From Bacteroidales bacterium (GTDB lineage: Bacteria; Bacteroidota; Bacteroidia; Bacteroidales; ML635J-15), in contig JAQUBO010000006.1 of NCBI GenBank assembly GCA_028686735.1, positions 1-49,648 on the forward strand: a DNA stretch of 49,648 nt. Reading direction: 5' to 3'. A model generated the notes under the pieces. It was not told the DNA's origin. It did no database searches and saw only the letters and a program-made list of their open reading frames with translations. The position numbers and the translations under genes are program-made. Below are positions 41,321 through 49,648 of the stretch, in pieces (the stretch's first letter is position 1; each line of letters opens with the position of its first letter).

Positions 41321-41458
41321 CCGGGGCTTCGAGACGCTCTGCTCCTCAGCCACCTACATTATTCTTATCAATAACATAGGTGACTGAGAAGCAAGGCGGC
41401 TGAGGAGCGTTGAGGTACGAAACGCATCTCGAAGCCCCGCAGCGTCTCGAAGGCACCA
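41321..41458 (+). repeat. Dispersed palindromic repeat, copy D (full)
   Basis: Nearly identical to copy B across ccggggcttcgag...gaagccccgcagcgtctcgaaggcacc. Confidence 0.95.
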
Positions 41459-41475
41459 AAGCCTTCAAAGTCACA

Positions 41476-42839
41476 CTACCCAAGCTTAAAATAATAATGT
41501 TTTAACCAATAGTTATACATTGGGTCAAGTATAGTTATTGAATTATCAAATAAATCAATAACTTCTTTATTTTCGAGACTGGATTTTATTCTTGCAACAT
41601 TTGCAGATGTGCCAAGATTATACAAGTTGATAACATACTTTGAGCTTAATTGTGTTTCATCAGAAATTAAGGCTTTTAAAAAGTTAACTTGTGTGTTACT
41701 TAAATCATCGGTAAGTTTTTGAAATAAATAGTCTAATTGCAGTATCAAGTTTTCATGTGAATTTAGTACAATTTCTTTGGAGCATTCACTTGTAGATCTT
41801 AACCAAACAAGTTGAGCCAATTGTTGTACATAATATGGATGACACTCAGCCATGTCAACAATCATCTCAGCTAAAGATTTGTCAATCTTTTTACCTGTAT
41901 CTTTAAATCGTTTGATAATAAATTTGGTAAGTGCAGATTTTTCAATTTTTTGTAAAAATAATATGTCTCCAAATTTATAAAACGGCATTGATGATGACGT
42001 AAATACATCCATTAACATGTGTCGTTTACTGCCATATAAACAGTAAGATGTATTTATGTGTTTTTGCCAATTAGACCTTAATTTTTTCTGTATTGCAAGA
42101 GAATCCCCAAAACTTGAAATGTTCTGGAATTCATCAATACAGATTATAAACCTAAATTTTTTATTTGATTCAGGACTAAATGATAAGTTTGGGATTAACC
42201 TGCCTAAAAACCTACCGGATTTTTCGATAATCTCTTCAACTTTAGTATTTGATTGAAGTAATACATTTTTCGCTAGTAAAGTATAGAAATCTTCTTCTGT
42301 ACGAACATTAAATAAATCAATGAAAACAAATCTTAGGTGTTTGTCTTTCTTTACGGCAAGTTTAGATGCTTTTACAACTAACCCGCATTATTACTTCGTG
42401 AGGGCTTCGCCGTTCATGCGATTAGCTTTGTGTAGCTGGTAGGCGTCGAAACTTGCAGATATATCCTTATATTTACTCACATTTTTATTATATTTATAGG
42501 TGTTCGTGAGCTAAAGGTTCAAGAGTTTCGCAACGAAGCAGATGCACAAAGATAATTGTAAGCTTTCTCAAAATTTGACTAATAATAAAACCACAAATAC
42601 CTTGTCAAGCCCCTGACTAACAACTCATTATAAACCAACCAAGAATAATGCGATGAACGGCTTTAGCCCTCACTGAAAGTAATAATGCGGGCTAAGGATG
42701 ATTTACCCCAACGTCTTGGAGAAATCAATATAGTATTTATTCCTGATGTAAAGTTTTTTATTAATCTTTATGATTCATTTTCTCTATTAGTGAAATTTGA
42801 ATCGTATGCAATTTTTCCAAAAGTAAACGGTGCTATCAT
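41476..42839 (-). pseudogene. AAA/archaeal-type P-loop ATPase, interrupted by MITE and an early stop
   Basis: MIAPFTFGKIAYDSNFTNRENES*RLIKNFTSGINTILISPRRWGKSSL [MITE] VVKASKLAVKKDKHLRFVFIDLFNVR...FIICIDEFQNISSFGDSLAIQKKLRSNWQKHINTSYCLYGSKRHMLMDVF. Stop TAA at 42768-42770; insertion at 42382-42691. Confidence 0.92.
42382..42691. mobile_element. MITE copy 1 (310 bp), TSD CTAA
   Basis: Perfect 15-bp terminal inverted repeats CCCGCATTATTACTT/AAGTAATAATGCGGG within ~40-bp imperfect TIRs; flanks CTAA at 42378-42381 and 42692-42695. Confidence 0.95.
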
Positions 42840-42954
42840 AATCAATGAGTTATGTTGACAAATATACAAAATTTATACTAACTAACAAAATACTAACTAA
42901 CAAAATTGTAACTAATATTAAGGGAACTTAGAAATCCACATTTATACAAATGTT

Positions 42955-43105
42955 TTGAAGGCACCGCCTGAAAGAACGTAGGGGACTAAGAAGAAGCAAG
43001 GCACGCGATGCAATGAGCTTGTCGAATTGAACTTCGTCTTGAAGGCACCAACTGAGATAATGAAGGGGATTGAGGGTTTTGGTTCACCAAAACATCTCGA
43101 AGGCC
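42955..43105. repeat. Degenerate dispersed-repeat debris
   Basis: gaaggcaccgcctgaaagaacgtaggggactaag and tgaaggcaccaactgagataatgaaggggattgagg, plus ctcgaaggc tips related to the ends of copies C and D. Confidence 0.5.
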
Positions 43106-43109
43106 TCTT

Positions 43110-43838
43110 TTAAATTGTCTTAAATTCAATTTCTTTATAATAAAATTCTAACATTTTATTATGATTATCACAAATCACTATATGCCCGGTTTTTCTTACA
43201 TCTACAATTTTTGCGGTAAATATTTGTTCTTTTATCATAAATGATGATTCAATATTCAAACGATATAAATATTTTAAATATTTTACTTTAATATCAATAA
43301 AATCTAAACTTTTATACTTTCTAATTTTATCAGAAATAATTTTAGATATTACTCTTATTTCGTCATCAATATTATAATCTGTATTCGTTAAATTTTTTAG
43401 AGACACTGGATTAGGAATTTCATTTGGAAAATCAACTTGATTCAAATTTAATCCAACACCAATAACAGAAGACTTAATAATATTACCATAAAAATCGTTT
43501 TCAACTAGTATTCCAGCAATCTTACTATTGTTTACGTAAATATCATTAGGCCATTTTATTTTTGCCTTAACACCCTTTAAAAAAAGGTAATCACATATTG
43601 CAAGAGAAATAATCATATTTAAACAAAAATGACTCTCTACATCAATATTTGGAAAATTGATAATTGAAAAAAGTAAATTTTTATTTTCTTCGGAATGCCA
43701 TTTATTTTGTGCTAATCCTCTCCCATTTGTTTGAAAACAAGCATAAACAACAGTTTCATCATTTAAGTCTTTATTATTTAAAAGTTCTGACGCAAAAACA
43801 TTAGTAGATTTTATTATGTTTTGTTTAACAAATTTCAT
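43110..43838 (-). CDS. birA: Biotin--[acetyl-CoA-carboxylase] ligase
   Basis: IIKSTNVFASELL...ACFQTNGRGLAQNKWHSEENKNLLFSI...KWPNDIYVNNSKIAGILVEN...VIGVGLNLNQ. Confidence 0.95.
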   Translation of the reverse strand: MKFVKQNIIKSTNVFASELLNNKDLNDETVVYACFQTNGRGLAQNKWHSEENKNLLFSIINFPNIDVESHFCLNMIISLAICDYLFLKGVKAKIKWPNDIYVNNSKIAGILVENDFYGNIIKSSVIGVGLNLNQVDFPNEIPNPVSLKNLTNTDYNIDDEIRVISKIISDKIRKYKSLDFIDIKVKYLKYLYRLNIESSFMIKEQIFTAKIVDVRKTGHIVICDNHNKMLEFYYKEIEFKTI

Positions 43839-43940
43839 TTTTTAATGATATTCTATGGAACTAAATTAGATGAATTTTTACTAACTTAAAACTTTATTTT
43901 AACACTGCAAAAATTATCCTCAAAAATTGTAAATTAAATT

Positions 43941-44207
43941 TCAATCCCTCAATACAGTAAAACTATTAGAGCCTGCTTCATTTCTAAAGGCATCGAATTC
44001 GATGCGTTTAAAATTTGGATTTTTTAATTGTTCCCAAAGTCCTAAAAATTCAATAGTATTTCTGGTTCTCATCCAGTTTTGGATGATGTAATTGGTTCTT
44101 TCAGAGTCTTTGAATTTCGCCATATCTGTTAACGAAATATATTCTTCTTCATTTTGCTTATAAAGAACAATCTCTAATTCATTTACATTCAATTTTGTTT
44201 TGCTCAT
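43941..44207 (-). pseudogene. KilA-N domain protein fragment (C-terminally truncated)
   Basis: EEEYISLTDMAKFKDSERTNYIIQNWMRTRNTIEFLGLWEQLKNPNFKRIEFDAFRNEAGSNSFTV, then early stop. Confidence 0.75.
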
Positions 44208-44279
44208 TAGCAGTTTTTTTATGAATATAAAAGTACTACTTTTTTTTTATTTCTAACAATGGTCATTATAGCCTGTTCT

Positions 44280-44576
44280 TTATTCTGTTACCCTGCGTTT
44301 CAAATCCATTCTTCCATGCAGGATTCTTGTTATTTCAATTGGCTTATTTGTAATTTTTCTGTAGAATATTATGTGTCTATTTTCCTTAAGTCCGAAAAGT
44401 TCTTTTTTTATTCCACTGTAACTCTTTCCTAAATTTGGATTGTCTGCAATTTCCTGACAATTAGATAGTAACATTCTATAATATTTGTCAGCTTGTTGTT
44501 CTGACCACTTGTCAAATGTATAATCCCAAATACTTGATAAATCTTCAACAGTTTTGTTTGTTAGTATAACCCGCAT
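44280..44576 (-). CDS. parE: RelE/ParE-superfamily toxin
   Basis: TNKTVEDLSSIWDYTFDKWSEQQADKYYRMLLSNCQEIADNPNLGKSYSGIKKELFGLKENRHIIFYRKI; current ATG lies in the MITE end. Confidence 0.93.
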   Translation of the reverse strand: MRVILTNKTVEDLSSIWDYTFDKWSEQQADKYYRMLLSNCQEIADNPNLGKSYSGIKKELFGLKENRHIIFYRKITNKPIEITRILHGRMDLKRRVTE

Positions 44577-44881
44577 TATTACTTCGTGAGGGCTTCGCCG
44601 TTCATACGATTAGCTTTGTGTAGCTGGTAGGCGTCGAAACTTGCAGATATATCCTTATATTTACTCACATTTTTTATAATATTTTATAGGTGTTCGTGAG
44701 CTAAAGGTTCAAGAGTTTCGCAACGAAGCAGATGCACAAAGCTAATTGTAAGCTTTCTCAAAATTTGGCTAATAATAAAACCATAAACACCGTGCCAATC
44801 CACTGACTAACAACTTATTACAAACCAACCAGGAATAATGCGATGAACGGCTTTAGCCCTCACTGAAAGTAATAATGCGGG
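44570..44881. mobile_element. MITE copy 2 (312 bp), TSD ATAA
   Basis: Same ends and same orientation as copy 1, high identity throughout; flanks ATAA at 44566-44569 and 44882-44885. Confidence 0.95.
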
Positions 44882-44887
44882 ATAAAT

Positions 44888-45136
44888 TTAGTCATTACTA
44901 TTTCTTCTAGCTTTTAATTCTTGAAGATGTTTCTCTGAATCAAAATCGTGAGCAATTCCACTGTCGATTCCTTCTTTGATTGCATTTTTTAATACAATAG
45001 CTTTACTTTCTTCAGTTTCTAATAATCTAAGTCCTGCTCGAATTACTTCACTTACATTTTTGTATCGACCTGCTGTAACTTGTTTTTCTACGAATTGGTC
45101 AAAATAATTACCGAGTGATACTGATGTGTTTTTCAT
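44888..45136 (-). CDS. parD: ParD-like antitoxin (CopG/RHH type)
   Basis: [43 protein letters not shown]. Confidence 0.93.
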   Translation of the reverse strand: MKNTSVSLGNYFDQFVEKQVTAGRYKNVSEVIRAGLRLLETEESKAIVLKNAIKEGIDSGIAHDFDSEKHLQELKARRNSND

Positions 45137-45151
45137 ATTCAATATTTTGAA

Positions 45152-45180
45152 ACAAAGTTACCAAATATTGGTAACTTTGT
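45152..45180. promoter_or_regulatory. Perfect palindrome upstream of parD, candidate autoregulatory operator
   Basis: ACAAAGTTACCAA-ATA-TTGGTAACTTTGT, 13-bp arms, ~16 bp upstream of the parD ATG. Confidence 0.7.
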
Positions 45181-45288
45181 CAAGTTTTGCATCAATTTTT
45201 TGTAAATGATGTATGTTTTAGTACTTTTTTGCCCTTTTTCGTTAGCAAAAAAATTTAAATCTATAGGTTGAATCTTATGCGTGGAATT

Positions 45289-45496
45289 GGCTATAACGTT
45301 TTGCAGCTATGTACTGTGCGGAAAAGGAATTGCGAATCCACTATCTTACACGCTATGAGCCGAATTTTGTTATTTTGATTTTATTTTTTCATTTATTAAA
45401 AGCCAAATTACAAAATTTGGCGGTGGAACGGAAATGCGACTCCCAGTATTACCCGCATTAAACTCCGCATGGTATATAGCTGCTGTTAGAGCCTGG
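45289..45496 (-). repeat. Integron attC-like imperfect palindrome
   Basis: Left GGCTATAAC-GTTTT-GCAGCTATGTACTGTGCGGA; right reverse complement GGCTCTAAC-A-GCAGCTATATACCATGCGGA. Confidence 0.6.
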
Positions 45497-46016
45497 TTAT
45501 TTTAAAAATCTTCTTTATTTCGTTAAACTCTTCAACAAATTTAATTTGAGAATTTATATTTTTAGGAATTTTCATGTTTATTATTTTCAACGCCGACTGA
45601 TTAAATAGATTTATTACTTGTTTTTCAAATTCTAAAACACTTTTCCTCTTAATTTTATGTTCTTCTATAGTTGCAGAATAGTCAAATTCACAAATTGGGA
45701 AAGAATACATTTTTATTGTGCATTTAATGAAAAATTCCTCTATTATCTTTTTTTCATTATTTGAATATGATTTTGATTCTGGGCGTACTTCAAGAAGAGT
45801 AGAAGCAAAATATTTATATATTTGATTTTCTGTTGAAGCCTTAGAATCGGACATGTGACCGACTAATCTTCTAAAAGGTGAACGAGCTGTAATATAATGA
45901 GAGTCACCAGTTTGACCAATATAATAGTATGACTTCTCTTCATTTATTATCTCAATTATGTATACAGAATATTTGCTTTGCAAATATTTGCCTTTTAATT
46001 CGAACATTAAGCCCAT
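45486..46016 (-). CDS. Putative GIY-YIG-like domain protein
   Basis: YSVYIIEIINEEKSYYYIGQTGDSHYITARSPFRRLVGHM. Confidence 0.6.
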   Translation of the reverse strand: MGLMFELKGKYLQSKYSVYIIEIINEEKSYYYIGQTGDSHYITARSPFRRLVGHMSDSKASTENQIYKYFASTLLEVRPESKSYSNNEKKIIEEFFIKCTIKMYSFPICEFDYSATIEEHKIKRKSVLEFEKQVINLFNQSALKIINMKIPKNINSQIKFVEEFNEIKKIFKITRL

Positions 46017-46477
46017 CAGTTTTTAATATTAAAGAAACATGTGATTATTCTTGTGCTTTCATTTATCGTAAGACTTGCATTCAAAGTTTTATCTTGATTT
46101 TCATATGAATTTCTCTCAATCCCATTGTTTACAAGGCTATTAGTCATTTTGAAGTTTAAGTCATCTTCTATCTCATCCATTAATTTCCAAACTCTGTCAA
46201 TATGCTGAGTGAACATAATACCTGTCACTTTTGAGTCTCCAAAGTAAACTTTTATTTCATAATTTTTTGAATTTACATCTTTTTCAAGAACAAGTTTTTC
46301 AGCTTCCTCTAGGGCAATAATATAACCTTCAGGGATGTCTTCTTTTACTTCATTAATAGATAATTCTTTTTCAATCCAGTTGTTTGAAATTGTAAATGGT
46401 TTGGTCGCAAACTCTTGACAAAGCACATTAAAAGATAAAAATAGGAATGATGCTAGTAGAATTAAATTTGTTTTCAT
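46016..46477 (-). CDS. Secreted hypothetical protein
   Basis: 153 aa with signal peptide LILLASFLFLSFNVLCQE; coupled to the 45486-46016 CDS. Confidence 0.7.
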   Translation of the reverse strand: MKTNLILLASFLFLSFNVLCQEFATKPFTISNNWIEKELSINEVKEDIPEGYIIALEEAEKLVLEKDVNSKNYEIKVYFGDSKVTGIMFTQHIDRVWKLMDEIEDDLNFKMTNSLVNNGIERNSYENQDKTLNASLTINESTRIITCFFNIKN

Positions 46478-46636
46478 AGTTGTAAGTTTTATGTGTTAGT
46501 GTTTGTTTAACTTGGCTCTAACTCGTTTATATCCACACCCTAATCACATAAGCCTAACAATAAATATTTTATCTATCTGTTAAACATTTATTAACGGGCT
46601 TACTTATTTATTTTGCGAAGGATAACACAAAACTAT

Positions 46637-47386
46637 TTATTCAAAAATATAAATTAGACCTATTTTTAAACCACCATATAAAGGATTAGTTTTAAAATTA
46701 TCTTTTTCATCAGAAAGAACAAAATTACTTTCTTTTTTTTCACCAAGAGCATTTATTCCTTGCATATCGGTTAATATATAATTAAACCTAGCACCAAAAT
46801 TTAATTTTAATACATCTTCAATAATATTAAAATTAGCTCCAAAACCAAATGCCACACCAAAACCTATATTTTTAAAATTTGATTTAACAGCCATATCTTC
46901 TCTATTTGTAAAAGAGTATCCCATATTATGATATATACCAGGTTTTAAAATATCAGTTTCATCATAAGTTATTGAATAAGTTGCTTTGTTTACAAATTGT
47001 AACATTGGACCTAATTCAAAGTAAGTATTTTTACCAAATTTCATTAAAATAGGAATATCAAGAGTATTTAACACAGTTGTTGAATTATAAGCATTTCTCT
47101 CATCTTCGAGTGTATAGAAATACTTAATACTTCCTTCATAATTTTGTTTTATTTTATTAAAATTAATATTAGTTTCGATACCAAACTGATCAGAAAAATA
47201 ATATCCTGCAATAATTCCATAATAATTACCAAAAGAAGCGGCAACATCCATTTCAGCACCAGCATCAAAAACTTGTTTATTCATAAGCCACGTGCTATTA
47301 TATGCAAAATGACCTCCCAAAGTAAGTTGGGCAAAACTCATTGATGCGATACTCATCAAAATAAATAAAAATGTTATTTTTTTCAT
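46637..47386 (-). CDS. Outer membrane beta-barrel (porin-like) protein
   Basis: Signal peptide; LTLGGHFAYNSTWL...YYGIIAGYYFSDQFGIETNINFNKIKQNY...FGVAFGFGANF. Confidence 0.85.
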   Translation of the reverse strand: MKKITFLFILMSIASMSFAQLTLGGHFAYNSTWLMNKQVFDAGAEMDVAASFGNYYGIIAGYYFSDQFGIETNINFNKIKQNYEGSIKYFYTLEDERNAYNSTTVLNTLDIPILMKFGKNTYFELGPMLQFVNKATYSITYDETDILKPGIYHNMGYSFTNREDMAVKSNFKNIGFGVAFGFGANFNIIEDVLKLNFGARFNYILTDMQGINALGEKKESNFVLSDEKDNFKTNPLYGGLKIGLIYIFE

Positions 47387-47507
47387 ATTCCTAAATTTAA
47401 TTTTAATTACTATTTAAAAATAATTTTTACTAAAATTCAAAATTACAAAAAAATTCAATAAAATACAATTTAACAAAATTAAGTTTAGGATATTATATTC
47501 ATCAAAA

Positions 47508-48500
47508 TCACAAACCAATTTTTGCAGATATTTCAAGCATTCTAATAATAGATTTCTCTGCTTTTTTTCGTAAACTTTCTTCAACATTTACTTCTGGAAG
47601 CTCATATTTTAAACAATTATATAATTTTTCAATTGTATTAAGTTTCATATAATTACAATCATTGCAACCACAAGTAGAATCTAGTGCTGGAGCTGGAATA
47701 AAGATCTTATTAGGACTAGCCTTTTTCATTTGATGTAGAATACCAGACTCTGTAGCAACAATATACTTATTAGAACTATCGGTTTGAGTAAATTTAAGTA
47801 AACTCGAAGTACTTCCAACATGCTCTGATACAATTAAAACTGGTTGTTCACATTCTGGATGAGCAATAATTTTTGCATCTGGGTTTTGTTCTTTAAGTTT
47901 TAGAATAGCTTCCAAATCAAAACCTTTATGAACATGGCAAGCACCATCCCAAAGAACCATATTTCTGCCTGTTATACTATTTATATAGTTTCCTAAATTT
48001 TTATCAGGACCAAAAATTATTTTTTCATCTCTATGTAAACTATCAACTATTTGTTTTGCATTCGACGAGGTAACAACAATATCTGTCAAAGCTTTAATTT
48101 CAGCAGTTGTATTAACATAAGAAATAACAGTATATCCTGGATATTGCTTTATAAATTCAGCAAATTTATCAGCTGGACATGAATCAGCTAAGGAACAACC
48201 CGCTTTAAGATCAGGAACTATAACTTTTTTATTCGGCGAGAGAATTTTTGCAGTTTCGGCCATAAAATGAACACCAAGAAAAACTATTATATCAGCATCT
48301 GTTTTTGCAGCTTGTTGTGATAACTGCAAACTATCACCAATATAATCAGAAATATCTTGCAATTCACCATCAATGTAAAAATGACCAAGAATAACTGCGT
48401 TCTTTTCTTTCTTTAATTTATTTATTTCTTCTTTAAGATTTATATCTTTGGGGAGGTCAATTTTTAAAAATCCAAAATTTTGTAAATCTGTATAATTCAT
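47508..48500 (-). CDS. nadA: Quinolinate synthase
   Basis: AVILGHFYIDGELQDISDYIGDSLQLSQQAAKTDADIIVFLGVHFMAETAKILSPNKKVIVPDLKAGCSLADSCP; ALDSTCGCNDCNYMKLNTIEKL. Confidence 0.97.
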   Translation of the reverse strand: MNYTDLQNFGFLKIDLPKDINLKEEINKLKKEKNAVILGHFYIDGELQDISDYIGDSLQLSQQAAKTDADIIVFLGVHFMAETAKILSPNKKVIVPDLKAGCSLADSCPADKFAEFIKQYPGYTVISYVNTTAEIKALTDIVVTSSNAKQIVDSLHRDEKIIFGPDKNLGNYINSITGRNMVLWDGACHVHKGFDLEAILKLKEQNPDAKIIAHPECEQPVLIVSEHVGSTSSLLKFTQTDSSNKYIVATESGILHQMKKASPNKIFIPAPALDSTCGCNDCNYMKLNTIEKLYNCLKYELPEVNVEESLRKKAEKSIIRMLEISAKIGL

Positions 48501-49370
48501 AATAATATAAATGTTTTATTAATTTACTTAAAAATATGATTATTATAATAGTCTGTTAATAACGGTAAAACTTTTTCTAAATTTATTAAATTTTGCTTGC
48601 ATATATTAGTTGTTACTTTTTATAAACAACAAAAGTAAGAAGTTTTGGTTGAATATCAGCTAATTATTTTTTTAATTAACACTTGTTTATAAGTATTAAT
48701 TAAATTTATTTTTCTTAATTTAATTTAAAAATGGTTAATAAAACTGTTCATTAGTATTATTAAATTAATAGTAAGTTTTTTGGTTTTAATAAAAACTTTT
48801 ATATCAGATTTACTTTTCTAATATGCAAGAGAAATTTATAATTAGTTTTCTACAAGTATGAACAAAATTTATAAAATGTGTTGATAATTTACAACATTGT
48901 GTATCAGTTAATTATGATTTTTTTTGTTTTTTAAGCCTCTGTTTTACAATAAATTAACAGTTTTTTTTGATATTGTTGATAAATATTATTTGCTTTTTAA
49001 TAAGAGTTTGAGAGTCAAAATATTGAGAGTTTTTATTTATTTATTTATTGAAATTATAATTTAAAAATAAAAGTTTTTTTCTAAGTTCGTCATTAGAACA
49101 TTGCTAATTATTTCTGTTACAAAAATAAATTAATTATTACACTTTTTTGTAGATTTATTCTAACAATATAGCTTTGAACTGTATTTATAGCACTGAGCGT
49201 AGGTTTGATAAAATAGCATCTAGCTTTAGCTTTGAATCTGCGAAGCAGCTCACGTACATTCTTTAAAATAATTAGTAGTGTGAGTAAAACAAAATAATTA
49301 GAACCGAAGCATGGCGAAGCCAATTGTGTACAGTCAGCGTGTTGGTTTAGAATACCTCATTGTAGGGTTA

Positions 49371-49491
49371 AATTTTTATTAATAACCTTGTCCTTTAGGT
49401 CTGGGGCATTAATAAAAATTATGTCTGGCTTTAGCTATGAACTTTAATGTCATACGACTTTGTAAATTTTATTATTGTCATGGCTAAAGCC
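49371..49491. repeat. Two adjacent hairpins in non-coding tail
   Basis: AATTTTTATTAAT (49371-49383)/ATTAATAAAAATT (49408-49420); GGCTTTAGCTATGA (49427-49440)/TCATGGCTAAAGCC (49478-49491). Confidence 0.7.
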
Positions 49492-49648
49492 TTTTTAGTT
49501 ATTTATGTTATTCATCCCCGCCCTCGTATGTTTGCAAAATAATTGTATTTACAAATTAATAAATTAATTTTGAGAGTTTAATAGAAAAGAAAAGCATGGG
49601 AATAGCATCCCGCCCTTGATAACAAATATGTATATCGTCCTTTAGATT

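Noticed and set aside
42056-42256. 66-aa plus ORF
   Set aside because: Antisense to the Walker B region of the interrupted ATPase, whose minus-strand frame is clearly the coding one.
49117-49323. 68-aa minus ORF in the AT-rich tail
   Set aside because: No start context or family; the region looks like hairpin/repeat non-coding DNA.

Overview
The window is an AT-rich Bacteroidetes chromosome segment with two contrasting halves. (1) About 1-26.5 kb, minus strand: two consecutive type IX secretion (T9SS)/gliding-type surface modules. Each combines giant repeat adhesins with gliding-motility-associated type B C-termini, a PorP/SprF-like outer-membrane protein and an OmpA-family protein. One adhesin is 3375 aa, with DUF11, HYR, Ig-like and SprB-type repeats. 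(2) About 27-33 kb: a plus-strand operon-like set (transglutaminase-like protein, TPR lipoprotein, LPP20-like protein, MTH1187-type thiamine-binding protein). (3) About 33-46.5 kb: a dynamic accessory region. It holds a dispersed palindromic repeat associated with a small GIY-YIG gene, an AbiE-like toxin-antitoxin pair, a zinc-ribbon/HTH protein fused to a RecB/Cas4-like nuclease domain and divergent from a ParB homologue, two copies of a ~310-bp MITE with 4-bp target duplications, a ParDE module and an integron-attC-like hairpin. One MITE disrupts an AAA ATPase at its P-loop; the other splits parDE but supplies the toxin with a new in-frame ATG. (4) About 46.6-49.6 kb: an outer-membrane beta-barrel protein, nadA, and a long AT-rich non-coding tail with hairpins. 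No rRNA, tRNA or CRISPR array was recognised. All homology calls are motif recognition by eye; no searches were run.
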